In this document: positions 51,984 through 60,311 of the stretch, in pieces | How the letters are laid out: every line of letters starts with the position of its first letter | Position numbering within the stretch: position 1 is the stretch's first letter | Source: Nocardia sp. NRRL S-836 | GTDB taxonomy: Bacteria; Actinomycetota; Actinomycetes; Mycobacteriales; Pseudonocardiaceae | NCBI RefSeq assembly: GCF_001279525.1 | Contig: NZ_LGDY01000103.1 | Span: 186,001 to 250,000 of the forward strand | Reading direction: 5' to 3' | DNA: 64,000 bases | Position numbers and translations under genes: made by a program | The notes under the pieces: generated by a model | Databases searched by the model: none | Told to the model about the DNA's origin: nothing | Seen by the model: only the letters and a program-made list of their open reading frames with translations

Positions 51984-53954
51984 GTGCCCGAGATCGACTC
52001 ACGCAGGCGGAACCTGGTCGTCGCCGCCGTCCTGCTCGCCATGCTGCTGGCGGCGCTCGACCAGACCATCGTCTCCACCGCCCTGCCGACGATCGTCGCG
52101 GACCTCGGCGGCGGCGCGCACCTGTCGTGGGTGGTGACGTCGTACCTGCTGGCCGAGACGATCATGACGGTCCTGATCGGCAAGTTCGGCGACCTCTACG
52201 GGCGCAAGAAGACGTTCCTGATCAGCGTGGCGCTGTTCCTGGTCGGCTCGTTCTTCGCGGGCTGGTCGGAGTCGATGGGGATGCTCATCGCGTTCCGCGC
52301 GGTGCAGGGGCTCGGCGCGGGCGGGCTCATGGTGACGTCCACGGCGATCATCGCGGACGTGGTGCCGCTCAGGGACCGCGGCAAGTTCCAGGGGTTCGCC
52401 GGGGCGGTGTTCGGCATCGCGACGGTGGCGGGGCCGTTGCTGGGCGGGCTCTTCGTGGACCACCTGAGCTGGCGGTGGGCGTTCTACGTCAACATCCCGC
52501 TCGGTGTCGTGGTGATCGCCGTCGCCGTCGCCGCGCTGCCCACCATCCGGACCGAGTCCCGGCCGCGGATCGACTACGCGGGCATCGCGCTGATCGCGCT
52601 CGCCGCGACCGGGCTGACGCTGGTCACGAGCTGGGGTGGCACGGAGTACCCGTGGACGTCGCCGACGATCCTGTGGATGGCGGCGGGGTCGGTGGTGCTG
52701 CTGGCGGCGTTCGTGTTCGTGGAGCAGCGCGCCGCGGAACCGATGCTGCCGATGCGGTTGTTCCGCAGCCGGGTGTTCACGGTGTCGGGTGTCCTGAGCT
52801 TCGTCGTCGGGTTCGCGATGCTCGGCGGCATCACGTACCTGCCGATCTACCTGCAGTACGTGCGCGGCGAGTCGGCCACGGCGTCCGGGTTGTGGATGCT
52901 GCCGTTGATCGCGGGGCTGATGGCCACGGCGCTGCTGACCGGCAACACGATCAGCCACACGGGCAGGTACCGGATCTTCCCGATCGTCGGCTCCGCGGTG
53001 CTGACAGTCGGCCTCTTCCTGATGTCGAACCTCGCCACGGACACCGGCTACTGGCTCATGGGCCTGTTCATGATGGTGCTGGGCGCGGGCATCGGGCTGG
53101 TCATGCAGGTGCCGGTGATCGTCGTGCAGAGCACCACGAGCTACAGCGACCTCGGGGTGGCGACCTCGGGCATCAGCTTCCTGCGCACGATGGGCAGCTC
53201 GTTCGGCGTCGCGATCTTCGGCACGATCTACGCCAACCAGCTGCCGAAGCACCTCGTGGTGCCGCAGGGCGTGGACCCGCGGGCGATCGCGAGCCCCGCG
53301 GCCGTCCACGCGCTGCCCGACGTCGTCAAAGCGCCGATCGTCGCCGGGTACGCCGAGACGGTGCAGATGATGTTCCTGATCGCCGCGCCGATCGGGCTCG
53401 TCGCACTGCTGGTCGCCGTGTTCCTGCCCGAGGTGCCGCTGCGGGACACCTCGCGCGCGGCCGCGACGGGCAACAGCGGTGTGGGCGAGAGCTTCGCGGC
53501 ACCGCCGTCGAACTCCTACGACGAGTTGCGCAAGCTGGTGTCCACGGTGGTGTCGAGGTCCGCGGACGACCCCGGTGCGGCCGTGCTGCGGCGCTCGGGC
53601 GTCGACCTGCCGCTGGAGCAGGCGTGGCTGCTCGGCCGGATCTACCGGGCGTCGACCGACGACGGCGTGGCGACGCTCGACGAGATCGCCGAGCTGACCA
53701 GGGTGCCCGGCGGCATCTTCGCGCCCACCGCGCAGGCGCTGGTCCGCTCCGGGCACCTGGCGTTCAACGACGACGGCTACCGGTTCACCGACCTGGGCGC
53801 GGAGGTGTTCACACAGCTCGTGCGCGCGTGGCGGCGGTGGCTGCTCGACCAGTTGGAGGACTGGCACGAACCCGACCACCGCGACTTCGCGCGGGCGCTC
53901 GACTCATTCACCGACGAGCTGATCGAGAGCGGCCGCGCGATGAGCCGCGTCTGA
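51984..53954 (+). CDS. DHA2 (EmrB/QacA-type) MFS efflux pump with C-terminal helical domain
   Basis: A 656-residue drug:H+ antiporter with 14 predicted helices (about 10-490). Motif A is GKFGDLYGRKKTF, LDQTIVSTALPTIVADLG is the DHA2 motif in helix 1, and GIATVAGPLLGGLF is motif C. Residues 510-655 form a soluble, winged-helix-like extension (LDEIAELTRVPGGIFAPTAQAL, YRFTDLGAEVF). Such tails occur in actinobacterial EmrB-like pumps and may sense substrate. GTG at 51984 is the preferred start. The last 51 bp overlap the convergent SARP gene. Confidence 0.9.
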   Translation: MPEIDSRRRNLVVAAVLLAMLLAALDQTIVSTALPTIVADLGGGAHLSWVVTSYLLAETIMTVLIGKFGDLYGRKKTFLISVALFLVGSFFAGWSESMGMLIAFRAVQGLGAGGLMVTSTAIIADVVPLRDRGKFQGFAGAVFGIATVAGPLLGGLFVDHLSWRWAFYVNIPLGVVVIAVAVAALPTIRTESRPRIDYAGIALIALAATGLTLVTSWGGTEYPWTSPTILWMAAGSVVLLAAFVFVEQRAAEPMLPMRLFRSRVFTVSGVLSFVVGFAMLGGITYLPIYLQYVRGESATASGLWMLPLIAGLMATALLTGNTISHTGRYRIFPIVGSAVLTVGLFLMSNLATDTGYWLMGLFMMVLGAGIGLVMQVPVIVVQSTTSYSDLGVATSGISFLRTMGSSFGVAIFGTIYANQLPKHLVVPQGVDPRAIASPAAVHALPDVVKAPIVAGYAETVQMMFLIAAPIGLVALLVAVFLPEVPLRDTSRAAATGNSGVGESFAAPPSNSYDELRKLVSTVVSRSADDPGAAVLRRSGVDLPLEQAWLLGRIYRASTDDGVATLDEIAELTRVPGGIFAPTAQALVRSGHLAFNDDGYRFTDLGAEVFTQLVRAWRRWLLDQLEDWHEPDHRDFARALDSFTDELIESGRAMSRV

Positions 53955-56525
53955 CGCCTCCGCCGCGCGGCCCTGCGCCTCGTACAGCTCGGCCGCGCGC
54001 GCCAGCGACGCCCGTGCCTCGGCGTGCTCGCCCACCGCGACGAGCACGTCACCGAGGTGCGCGAGCACGGTCGCCTCCTCGTAGGAGTTGTCCAGCGAGC
54101 GGTACAGCGCCAGCGCCTCGCGGTAGTGCGCCACCGCGTCGGCGTCACGGCCGTCGTGGTGGGCGATGTGCGCGAGGCTGTCCAGCGTGGCCGCCGCGCC
54201 CTCGGGGTGGTTGAGCTTCCGGTGCAGCAGCATGGCTTCGTCGCAGTAGGACCGTGCCTGCGCGTACCGGCCGAGGCACGCGTACCGCCAGCCGACCTCG
54301 TTCAGCGACTCCGCCTCGCGGACGTCCTCACCGGCCGCGCGGAAGCACTCCAGGCCCTTCAGCGAGTGTTCCAGCGCCGTCTCCAGGGCGCCCTCGAACT
54401 CCGCCGCCCACGCCACCGCCCGGTGCGCGGCGCCCAGCGCGGTGTGGTCGCCGGTCGGCCCGAACAGCTCCAGGCTCCGGTCGAGGTGCTCGTGCCCCCG
54501 TGCCGACTGGCCCAGCTCGACGTGGTTGACGCCCAGGCACATGTGCGCGGTCGCCCGCTTCACCGGGTCGTCCAGCGCCTCCGCGGCGCTCAGCGCGACC
54601 TCCCACGCGTCGACGTCGTCGTGCGTGCGGCCGCGCCGGAGGTGGTAGTTGTTCATGGACCGGCCGAGCAGCCACGCGACGTCGTGGGACGCACGCCGTT
54701 GCACCGCCATCAGGCACTCGTGCTCGGCGTCGAACCACGCCATCGCACTCGCGGCGTCCGTGAACTCCAGCGCGTACGGGCTTTCGTGCTCCGGCACCGT
54801 CTTGTGCGGTTCCAGCGCCAGCGCGGCCGCCCGCGCGGTGGCCGCGTAGAAGCCGACCAGCCGCTCGGTGCCCTCCGCGGAGCCGAGGTCCGCCGCGTAC
54901 AGCCGCACCAGGTCGTGCATCCGGTAGCGGCCGGGCACGTGCTGCTGCACGAGGTGCGCGTTCTCCAGCTCCCGCAACACCACCCGCGTCCGCGGCACGC
55001 CGAGGCCGGCCAGCGCCGCCACCGCCGCGAGGCTCACGTCGCCCGTGCGCACGACCCCGAGCAGGCCGAACACCCGCGCCGCCGCCTCCGACAGGGCCGC
55101 CACCGACCACGAGAACACCGCGCGCAGGTTCGTGCCGATCTCACCCGCGTCCAGGGCGTCCAGCCGGTCCTGCTCGGCGCGCAGCTCGTCGGCGAGCGCG
55201 GTCAGCGGGAAGTCCGGTTCCATCGCCGCGCGCGCCGCGATGATCGACAACGCCAGCGGCAGCCCGCCGCACCAGCTCACCAGGTCCGCGACCACCTCGG
55301 GTGCGGCCCGGTCGGCACCGAGCCTGGCCTCCAGGAACGCCCGCGCGTCCGCCGGGTCGAGCACGTCCAGCGACACCGACCGCGCGCCGTGTGCCGCCAC
55401 CAGTCCCGGGAGCCGCAGCCGGCTCGTGACGAGCACCGTCGCGTCCGGGCCCGGCAGCAGCGGCACGACCTGCTCGGTGTCCCGCGCGTTGTCGAGCACC
55501 ACGAGCATCCGCCTGCCCGCCACCAGGCTGCGGAACCGGGCGGCCCGCGCGTCCAGCCCGTCCGGGACCGACTCCTCCCCCAGCGCCTCCAGGAACCCGC
55601 GCAGCGCGACCTCCGGCGGCGTCGGACCGGCCGACGGGTCGAAGCCGCGCAGGTTCACGTACAGCTGGCCGTCCGGGAACGCGCCGAGGTTGCGGTGCGC
55701 CCAGTGCAGCGCCAGCGCGGTCTTGCCGATGCCGCCCGTGCCGCCGAGCGCGGTGATCACCACCGTGCCGTCGCCGAGCTCGGCCAGCTCCCTGGCGCGT
55801 CCGGTGAACCACGGGTGCGGTGCGGGCAGCTGGCGCGGCACGTCACCGGCCGGCTCGCCGGCGAGGATGCGCCGGTGCACCTCCCGCACCGGCTTGCTCG
55901 GGTCCACACCCAGCTCGTCGGCGAGCCGGTGCCGCAGGTTCTCGTAGTGCCGCAACGCCTCCGCGTCGTTGCCCGTCCGGTGCAGAGCCTGCATCAGCTG
56001 TGCCGCAAGGCGTTCGTCGAGCGGCCGCAGCTCGGCCTGCTGCCGCAGCTGCGGCAGCAGCGCCGCGTGCCGTCCCCCGGCGAGCGCGAGGTCGTTGCGG
56101 TCCAGTTCGGCCGCGACGCGTTCGGCGTGCAGGCTCTCGCGCAGCACGTCGAACCACTCCGACTCCAGGCCCTGCAGCGCATCGCCGCGCCACAGCAGCA
56201 AAGCGTCGTCGAGCCGGCCCTGCCGCACGAGTGCGCGGAAGCAGAACAGGTCGACCTGCTCGGGCGGGACGGTCAGCCGGTAGCCGCCCGGCTCGCGGTC
56301 GATCCTGGCGAACCGCCGCAGCTTCGACACGTACCCGTACAGCGTCTCGCGGGCCCGCAGCGGCGCTCGCTCGCCCCAGACCCGGTCCAGCAGCCGGTCC
56401 ACCGGCACCGGACGTCCTGCCTCAACGAGCAGTGCGGCCAGCACCGACCGCTGCCGCACGTGTCCGGCGTCGACCAGTTCGCCCTGGTCACGAACCTCGA
56501 CGGCGCCGAGCAGCCGGAACTCCAA
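53904..56525 (-). CDS. SARP/AfsR-type regulator (BTAD, NB-ARC, TPR)
   Basis: An 873-residue regulator. An OmpR-type DNA-binding domain (1-90, FRLLGAVEVRDQGELVDAG) is followed by the bacterial transcriptional activator domain (95-225), an NB-ARC ATPase with Walker A GGTGGIGKTAL (261-271) and Walker B-like MLVVLDNARD, and C-terminal TPRs (about 620-860). AfsR-like proteins activate secondary metabolism. TTG start at 56525 follows GGGGG. Its target is not obvious; the convergent efflux pump overlaps it by 51 bp. Confidence 0.93.
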   Translation of the reverse strand: MEFRLLGAVEVRDQGELVDAGHVRQRSVLAALLVEAGRPVPVDRLLDRVWGERAPLRARETLYGYVSKLRRFARIDREPGGYRLTVPPEQVDLFCFRALVRQGRLDDALLLWRGDALQGLESEWFDVLRESLHAERVAAELDRNDLALAGGRHAALLPQLRQQAELRPLDERLAAQLMQALHRTGNDAEALRHYENLRHRLADELGVDPSKPVREVHRRILAGEPAGDVPRQLPAPHPWFTGRARELAELGDGTVVITALGGTGGIGKTALALHWAHRNLGAFPDGQLYVNLRGFDPSAGPTPPEVALRGFLEALGEESVPDGLDARAARFRSLVAGRRMLVVLDNARDTEQVVPLLPGPDATVLVTSRLRLPGLVAAHGARSVSLDVLDPADARAFLEARLGADRAAPEVVADLVSWCGGLPLALSIIAARAAMEPDFPLTALADELRAEQDRLDALDAGEIGTNLRAVFSWSVAALSEAAARVFGLLGVVRTGDVSLAAVAALAGLGVPRTRVVLRELENAHLVQQHVPGRYRMHDLVRLYAADLGSAEGTERLVGFYAATARAAALALEPHKTVPEHESPYALEFTDAASAMAWFDAEHECLMAVQRRASHDVAWLLGRSMNNYHLRRGRTHDDVDAWEVALSAAEALDDPVKRATAHMCLGVNHVELGQSARGHEHLDRSLELFGPTGDHTALGAAHRAVAWAAEFEGALETALEHSLKGLECFRAAGEDVREAESLNEVGWRYACLGRYAQARSYCDEAMLLHRKLNHPEGAAATLDSLAHIAHHDGRDADAVAHYREALALYRSLDNSYEEATVLAHLGDVLVAVGEHAEARASLARAAELYEAQGRAAEASDAAHRAAALDQLVGE

Positions 56526-56583
56526 GTCAACCCCCAGCAGCAGATTCCAGGTTCATCCTAGGTCGGCCGGGCACTGTGACAGC

Positions 56584-56631
56584 GGTGGAAGGCCCCAACC
56601 CACAAACCCATCAGCCCAGGGGCCTTCCACC
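56584..56631 (-). terminator. Terminator hairpin after the B12-binding protein gene
   Basis: GGTGGAAGGCCCC (56584-56596) and GGGGCCTTCCACC (56619-56631) are perfect 13-bp arms; outer ACAGC and GCTGT can extend the stem. It follows the B12-binding gene on the minus strand and precedes the SARP promoter region. Confidence 0.75.
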
Positions 56632-56681
56632 ACCGGCTGTCCACCGAGGACCACCTCGCGGCGTGACCTGGGACCTGTGTC

Positions 56682-57695
56682 CTAGACGGCGACGTTCCAG
56701 GCCGCGGCACCCAGCATCCGTTGCGCGCGCGGGAAGTCCCGCAGCTGCGCCGACAGCAGCTCCAGTGCGGGTGGCAGCACCTGCGCGGGCACTCCGCGCG
56801 CGGTGAGCACCTCGCTGGTCCACGACAGGAAGCCGCGGAACAACCCGTCGTCGTCCAGGTAGAGCGCGGTCGAGAGGAACTCCACGATGTGGGCGAGGTC
56901 CTCCGCGGTGCGCTGCCGTTGCTCGTCGTCGTAGGAGCGCATCGCGGGCACCCGGTCGGCCAGCCCGCGGTACACCGAGCGCACCAGGTCGTTCGCGGTG
57001 CGCTTGACCAGGGTGTACTCCTGGTCGGCCAGGTGCGGCAGGTGGTCGATCGGCTGGTGCGGCGTGCTGGGCAGCGGCAACGACCGCGACACCAGCATGT
57101 CCGCGGCGGAACGGGCGTTGGCGGCCCAGGCGTTGGCACCGAAGCGCCGCGCGTAGTCGCCGTCCACGCCGAACGCGGCCCCGCCGACCATCACCGGCAC
57201 GCCGGCCGCCTGGCACGCCGTCATCGTGGCGTGCGCGGACGGCAGCCGGGTCGCGATGGAGCTGGACAGCGCCACCACGTCCGGACCGGTGCGGTGCAGG
57301 TACGTGATCAGGTGCGGCGTCGGGACCTGCGCGCCCAGGTAGTCGACGGCGAAACCGCGCAGCGACAGCACCTCCGCCAGCAACCGTGCGGGCAACGCGT
57401 GCCACTCGCCGTCCACGCACGCGACCGTGACGCGCCCGTGCACCGGCTTCTGCCGCGGCCGGGTGAGCGTCAGCGCCGTGACCGCGCGTTCGTTGATCGC
57501 GGTGATGGCGTGCTCCTGCGCCACGCTGATCCGGTTCGCGGCCCACTCCCGGCCGACCCGCTGCTGCACGCCGCCGATCACGTCGAGCAGCACGTGCTCG
57601 TGCCCGTGCTCCTCGGCCGCCGCGAGCACGACGTCGGTCGCGTGGTGCTCGTCGCCGTCGACGACGGCCTCCCACAGCGCGTCGAGCGCCTTCAC
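56682..57695 (-). CDS. Cobalamin (B12)-binding domain protein
   Basis: A 337-residue protein. Residues 1-75 form a helical cap (MerR-less B12-binding_2-like domain), and 80-200 are a Rossmann-type B12-binding domain: CVDGEWHALPARLLAEV holds the His expected to ligate cobalt (ExH motif as in CarH-like photoreceptors), then GFAVDYLGAQVPTPHLI. The C-terminal 130 residues are helical and of unknown function. There is no DNA-binding domain. GTG at 57695 overlaps the SpoIIE stop (GTGA) and has GGAGG upstream. With the phosphatase this looks like a signalling pair, possibly light- or cobalamin-responsive. Confidence 0.85.
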   Translation of the reverse strand: MKALDALWEAVVDGDEHHATDVVLAAAEEHGHEHVLLDVIGGVQQRVGREWAANRISVAQEHAITAINERAVTALTLTRPRQKPVHGRVTVACVDGEWHALPARLLAEVLSLRGFAVDYLGAQVPTPHLITYLHRTGPDVVALSSSIATRLPSAHATMTACQAAGVPVMVGGAAFGVDGDYARRFGANAWAANARSAADMLVSRSLPLPSTPHQPIDHLPHLADQEYTLVKRTANDLVRSVYRGLADRVPAMRSYDDEQRQRTAEDLAHIVEFLSTALYLDDDGLFRGFLSWTSEVLTARGVPAQVLPPALELLSAQLRDFPRAQRMLGAAAWNVAV

Positions 57696-59152
57696 CTGGA
57701 CCTCCGCCGCGGAGCGGTGATCGCCACCACCGCGATGTCGTCGTGAGCGCCCGTGCCGACCCAGTTCGCCGCGAGCATGTGCACGTGCTCGACCAGCGCC
57801 TCGGCCGGCATGCCGCCGCACGCCGTCAGCGCGCGCCGCAGCCGTTCCTCGCCGAACTCCTCGTCGCCGAGCGGGCCGCCCACGGCCTCGATGATCCCGT
57901 CGGTGTGGAGCAGGCACGAGTCGCCCGGCCCGAGCAGCACCTCGTCGGTGGTCGTCTTGATCTCCGGCAGGATGCCGACGAGCGTGCCGCGCGTCTTGGC
58001 CGGCTCGACCGCGCCGTCCGCGCGCACGATCAGCGGCGGCGGGTGGCCGCCCGAGGTCAGCGTGAGGTGCAGCCCCTCGTCGACGGGACGGACCGTGGCG
58101 ACGACCACGGTGATGAAGCGGGACTGGTCGGTGGTCAGCAACGCCTGGTTGAGCGCGCGCAGCATCCGGTCGTGGTCGTCCACGACCTGCAGCAGCGCGT
58201 GCAGGGTCGTGCGCACCTTGCCGGTCTGCACGGCCGAGTCGAGCCCCTTGCCGCACACGTCGCCGAGCACCACGAACAGCTCGTCGCCGGGCAGCTCGTG
58301 CACGTCGTAGAAGTCGCCGCCGACCCGTTCGGACTCCGCGGCCGCCCGGTACCGCCCGGCCAGCTCGACCTTGTCGTAGCGGCGCAGCACCGGCGGCAGC
58401 AGGTCCCGGGTCAGCCGTTCCGTGATCACCGCCTGCTGGGTGAACAGGCTCGCCGCCGACATCGCGACACCCGCACGCGAGGCGAACAGCCGCGCGAACG
58501 CCTCCTCACCCTCGCTGAACTGCTTGTCCCGCCGCACGAGGATCAACGCACCGGCCGGCACCCCATGACCGGGCAGCGGCGTGACGACGATCGACACCAC
58601 GTCCCTGGCCAGCCAGTCCGGCGCCGCGGCCGGGTCGATCCACCGCGACGGCACCGGCGGGAAGCCGCGCAACGCCTCGCTGAGCCCCATGACCTCCTCG
58701 ACGTCGAGGTGCTGCAGCTCGTGCGTCGGCGTCCCGCCCCGCACGCACCGCGTGATCGGGTGGCCGTGGTCGGCCCGCGGCGCGATCACGAGCGCCTCGT
58801 CCGCGAGGTGGGTGGCGGCGAGCTCCGCCACCACGTTCATGCACCGCTCCGGGTTGAGCGAGGTCATCAGCGCGCTGGACATCCGCGTCAGCAGCGCCGT
58901 GCGCGCCCGTTCGAGCTCCAGGTCCGTCTCGTCCAGCAACCACCAGGTGACGGAGCCGTCCTCGTTATCCACCCGGTGGGCCGCGTAGCTGCGCTCGGCG
59001 ACCCGCACGGACTCGCCGTGCCGCCATTGCGGCTCGGAGACCTGCTGGGGAAAGAGGTTTCTGGCTGCCTCGTTCATGCCGTGCACGGCACCGGCGGAAT
59101 CGACGACGAGTGCGGGGCACGGCGAACGCAACCAGTTCATGACCGCGACCAC
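57692..59152 (-). CDS. PAS/GAF-containing SpoIIE (PP2C) phosphatase, RsbU-like
   Basis: A 486-residue protein. A PAS-like segment (about 8-70, PALVVDSAGAVHGMNEAAR), a GAF-like domain (about 85-240) and a SpoIIE/PP2C phosphatase domain (about 255-480) with the metal-site motifs ERVGGDFYD, LGDVCGKGLDSA, LTSGGHPPPL, LHTDGIIEA and AHDDIAVV. It should dephosphorylate an anti-anti-sigma protein in a partner-switching pathway. GTG at 59152; an ATG four codons in is possible. Coupled to the B12-binding protein by a GTGA overlap, so both act together. Confidence 0.93.
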   Translation of the reverse strand: MVAVMNWLRSPCPALVVDSAGAVHGMNEAARNLFPQQVSEPQWRHGESVRVAERSYAAHRVDNEDGSVTWWLLDETDLELERARTALLTRMSSALMTSLNPERCMNVVAELAATHLADEALVIAPRADHGHPITRCVRGGTPTHELQHLDVEEVMGLSEALRGFPPVPSRWIDPAAAPDWLARDVVSIVVTPLPGHGVPAGALILVRRDKQFSEGEEAFARLFASRAGVAMSAASLFTQQAVITERLTRDLLPPVLRRYDKVELAGRYRAAAESERVGGDFYDVHELPGDELFVVLGDVCGKGLDSAVQTGKVRTTLHALLQVVDDHDRMLRALNQALLTTDQSRFITVVVATVRPVDEGLHLTLTSGGHPPPLIVRADGAVEPAKTRGTLVGILPEIKTTTDEVLLGPGDSCLLHTDGIIEAVGGPLGDEEFGEERLRRALTACGGMPAEALVEHVHMLAANWVGTGAHDDIAVVAITAPRRRSR

Positions 59153-59221
59153 GCCTGGAGTGTGTCATCCGCGGCCGATCACCGACAACGTTTGACCGCC
59201 GCGCGCCGTGGGTAGCAGAGC

Positions 59222-59512
59222 TCAGACGACCTCGACTGTTACCTCGATCATGTCGCCGGGACCGACGCCCTCCTTCTTGCGGATCGCGGCCTTGACCGGC
59301 AGGACGTAACAGCCGCTCGCCTTGTCCGGGAACACCGACGTCGACCATCTGCTGCTGCCGACGCCGGCCCGCACCTTGACCGACCCGAAGCCCGCGCCCG
59401 GCGTGGCCAGGTCGCGGATCTCGTCCGAGACGTCCCCGGGGAGGGTCACGAAGGTCCAGGTGTCCATGCGGCGGGCGTCCCAGATCCAGAGCTCGGCGTC
59501 GAAAACGAACAT
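59222..59512 (-). CDS. DUF1905 domain protein
   Basis: A 96-residue protein matching DUF1905: MFVFDAELWIWDARRMDTWTF at the start, GFGSVKVRAGVGSSRWSTSVFP and YVLPVKAAIRKKEGVGPGDMIEV later. The family is a small beta-barrel of unknown function, often paired with a YdeI/OmpD-like domain that is absent here. ATG at 59512 is preferred to a GTG 27 codons upstream. It stands alone between the phosphatase and the TetR gene. Confidence 0.85.
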   Translation of the reverse strand: MFVFDAELWIWDARRMDTWTFVTLPGDVSDEIRDLATPGAGFGSVKVRAGVGSSRWSTSVFPDKASGCYVLPVKAAIRKKEGVGPGDMIEVTVEVV

Positions 59513-59693
59513 CCGCGGATTGTCCCGCACCGCGCGCCGGACACCGTGGCGGCTTCCGGCCTTGCTGGCGTTCCGTAGCCGGTCGTTCACCACGGGACGT
59601 TGATGTGGTGCCCACTCGCGTCTTCTGATGACAGGCGGTTATGGATCTACCGTCATCAAACCAAGCCGTTCCTCCGTTACGGTGACGAACACC

Positions 59694-59736
59694 ACCGACC
59701 AGATCGGTCGGTTTACCTACCGAACCGGTCGGTAAA
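59694..59736. promoter_or_regulatory. Two TetR-type operators before tetR-mmpL
   Basis: ACCGACC and GGTCGGT (59694-59712) form a perfect 7-bp inverted repeat with 5-bp centre. Directly after it, 59712-59736 is a second inverted repeat, TTTACC...GGTAAA with ACCG/CGGT inside, 10 of 11 pairs matching. Both lie within 61 bp of the TetR start, as expected for autoregulation. Confidence 0.7.
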
Positions 59737-59754
59737 CACCGTAAAGTCGGTCGC

Positions 59755-60306
59755 ATGCCACGCCTGTCCAGGACCGGTGTCGACGAGACCATCCTCGACG
59801 CCGCAGCCGCGTTGTTCGCCCGTCACGGCTTCGAGCAGACCTCGCTCAAAGCCCTCGCGGACGCCGCCGGCCTGTCCAAGGCGGGGCTGCTGCACCACTT
59901 CCCGAGCAAGGACGCCCTGTTCGGAGCGGCGTGGGAGCACAGCCGGGAGCTGTGCCGCCACGTCGTCGACCTCGTCTCGCCGATGCCGCCGGGACCCGCA
60001 CGTGAACGCAGGGCGCTGGAGCTCCTCACCGACTACGCGCTCGACCGGCCCGGCCTGGTCTCCCTGATGTTCCGCTCGATGACCGCACCGGGCGAGGACC
60101 CCCAGCAGGGCCAGGACGAGCTGCTGCTCAACGAGATGTTCGTCGTCGACCCCGGGAACGAGCCGGAGCGCGCCGTCCGGATCGTCGGCGCGCTCAGCGC
60201 CATGGCCGTGCTGACGCTGCTGGCCAACCAGGTCGGCGAGAAGACCACGTGGCGCCCCTTGATCCTCGCAACCTGCACAGACGCACTCGGGCACCGGGAG
60301 GCCTGA
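59755..60306 (+). CDS. TetR family regulator of the MMPL exporter
   Basis: A 183-residue TetR protein with HTH at about 8-55 (ETILDAAAALFARHGFEQTS, GLSKAGLLHHFPSKDALF). The stop is 5 bp before the MMPL ATG, so both are in one transcript, and two clear palindromes precede it. It most likely represses the operon and is released by a lipophilic substrate of the exporter. Confidence 0.94.
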   Translation: MPRLSRTGVDETILDAAAALFARHGFEQTSLKALADAAGLSKAGLLHHFPSKDALFGAAWEHSRELCRHVVDLVSPMPPGPARERRALELLTDYALDRPGLVSLMFRSMTAPGEDPQQGQDELLLNEMFVVDPGNEPERAVRIVGALSAMAVLTLLANQVGEKTTWRPLILATCTDALGHREA

Positions 60307-60311
60307 ACACC

